Assembly (NCBI GenBank): GCA_008931825.1
Contig: QXVZ01020389.1
Location: 1 to 26,700, forward strand
Origin: Phallusia fumigata
Taxonomy: Eukaryota > Chordata > Ascidiacea > Phlebobranchia > Ascidiidae
Direction of reading: 5' to 3'
Length of the DNA: 26,700 bases
Below, in pieces: positions 25,825 to 26,700 of this stretch; position 1 is the stretch's first letter, and every line of letters starts with the position of its first letter. The translations under genes were made by a program, and so were the position numbers. Under the pieces are notes generated by a model. The model had not been told where the DNA came from. It made no database searches and was given only the letters and a program-made list of their open reading frames with translations.

Positions 25825-26700
25825 CATGTTTTTTTTTTGGTCAAATAACCCGCCGCTTATCGTACACTGTGCACTGTGTGTTCTTGCACTGTGATGACTA
25901 ATAGTTTCACTATGTGATATTTTGGCTTCTCCACGCTTCACCAGTGCACCATGCATTTCGTCAGTTCCAGCATTTTTCGGCGTTAAATTTTTTTGTGGAC
26001 TATTAACGTGAATGAAAAGTAATGTTTGATTGGATGTGCACTACAAATATACATTTTCTATCGTTTTCAATGATTTAAACTTCCTCAAATTATACACACA
26101 CGGCTGTTTTATTTGGAACATTTTGCAATATACCTACATAGATGCGATGACAGTTTGGAAACCCTGATTTTTTTCGATAACCACAATAATACCGCTTAAA
26201 ATCACTAGGCAATCTTACTCGCAATTCCGGCGAGAAATGCAGCCTCGTACCTCAGTAGTTTTACAGCGCCCTTTTGTTTGAAACACAACCACTATGCGTG
26301 CCACATGAATATCCTTCGTGTCTTTTGTTGTAACAGGATTGTGCTGGCGCGTGAAATTGGTAAGAAACGCGATTTAATTTCACACTTTCTTCGTCCTAAT
26401 AGCTTTCTAGCAGAAATAGATCACATTGGAAAGGCGATTTTCGCAAACCATAAGTTTTCAATAAAAATTGCTACAGTTACCGGTTTCGTTTCGAAACAAC
26501 TTTCGTAAAAAGTGTGTTTACCTTGCATGAATGTCCGAATATCCTTTTTGCAGAAAAGCAACAACAAAATTTGACCCAACTTGAGTCTGTCAAAATCCTA
26601 ACCGCCTCGATGCCCCAGGCCTGATGCAGAGTTTAAAAAACGTTTTGAAATACTTTTAGGTAGACTTTGATCAGTTTAAAATCTTCGTGTGGTGGTTTGT
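25825..26700. other. Region downstream of STPG2, no gene recognised
   Basis: It probably begins with the STPG2 3' UTR. A 76-codon plus-strand frame at 26278-26508 has no recognisable domain. AATAAA at 26460-26465 is far from the STPG2 stop. A CACTGTGCACTGTG stretch near 25865 is a short local repeat. Confidence 0.4.

Noticed and set aside
26278..26508. Plus-strand frame of 76 codons
   Set aside because: It has no homology that I recognise, no supporting splice structure, and a length expected by chance.

Overview
This is animal genomic DNA: AT-rich, with many short introns (about 60 to 800 bp), GT-AG splice sites and small terminal-inverted-repeat elements. The conserved genes are metazoan (CDK5, CNPPD1, STPG2 and an LRRD1-like protein). 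The compact layout, miniature transposons and lineage-specific secreted proteins best fit an ascidian tunicate such as Ciona. The species is an inference, not proven here.

Layout. (1) 1-3951: two head-to-head copies of a small secreted cysteine-rich protein gene, one on the minus strand (1-1292, running off the window start) and one on the plus strand (2469-3951), separated by about 1.2 kb. (2) 4142-4568: a weak plus-strand three-exon model, phase-consistent, whose first exon carries a sulfatase-like motif. It may be a small gene or a relic. (3) 4924-11204, minus: a leucine-rich-repeat gene that I rebuilt exon by exon (at least 14 exons) and that resembles vertebrate LRRD1. A single N at 5253, inside a mobile-element end, interrupts the part that should encode its C-terminal death-like domain. 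(4) 12508-13386, plus: an intronless CDK5 coding sequence. (5) 14447-18238 or 19294, plus: CNPPD1, a cyclin-fold protein. Its last exon is uncertain. (6) 19752-25824, plus: STPG2, a sperm-tail PG-rich repeat protein of 13 exons and 589 codons with 13 PG-type motifs. (7) 25825-26700: no gene recognised.

Repeats sit mostly in introns and intergenic DNA. They include a short inverted-repeat element (912-1149, 16729-16871 and a fragment at 5254-5281), a GGTACG-rich element (7464-7580, 11735-11955), four copies of a short repeat with the core GCGCAACGTTAAAACGTT, and hAT-like ends near 18.3 and 19.05 kb.

The conserved genes are not an obvious pathway. STPG2 belongs to a sperm-flagellum family, and CDK5 and CNPPD1 are general regulators. 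The most useful second-look items are the duplicated secreted-protein pair with uneven divergence between exons, the sulfatase-like trace, a 14-bp hairpin enclosing an STPG2 splice acceptor, and two sites where the assembly is probably faulty (5253 and 25294-25560).
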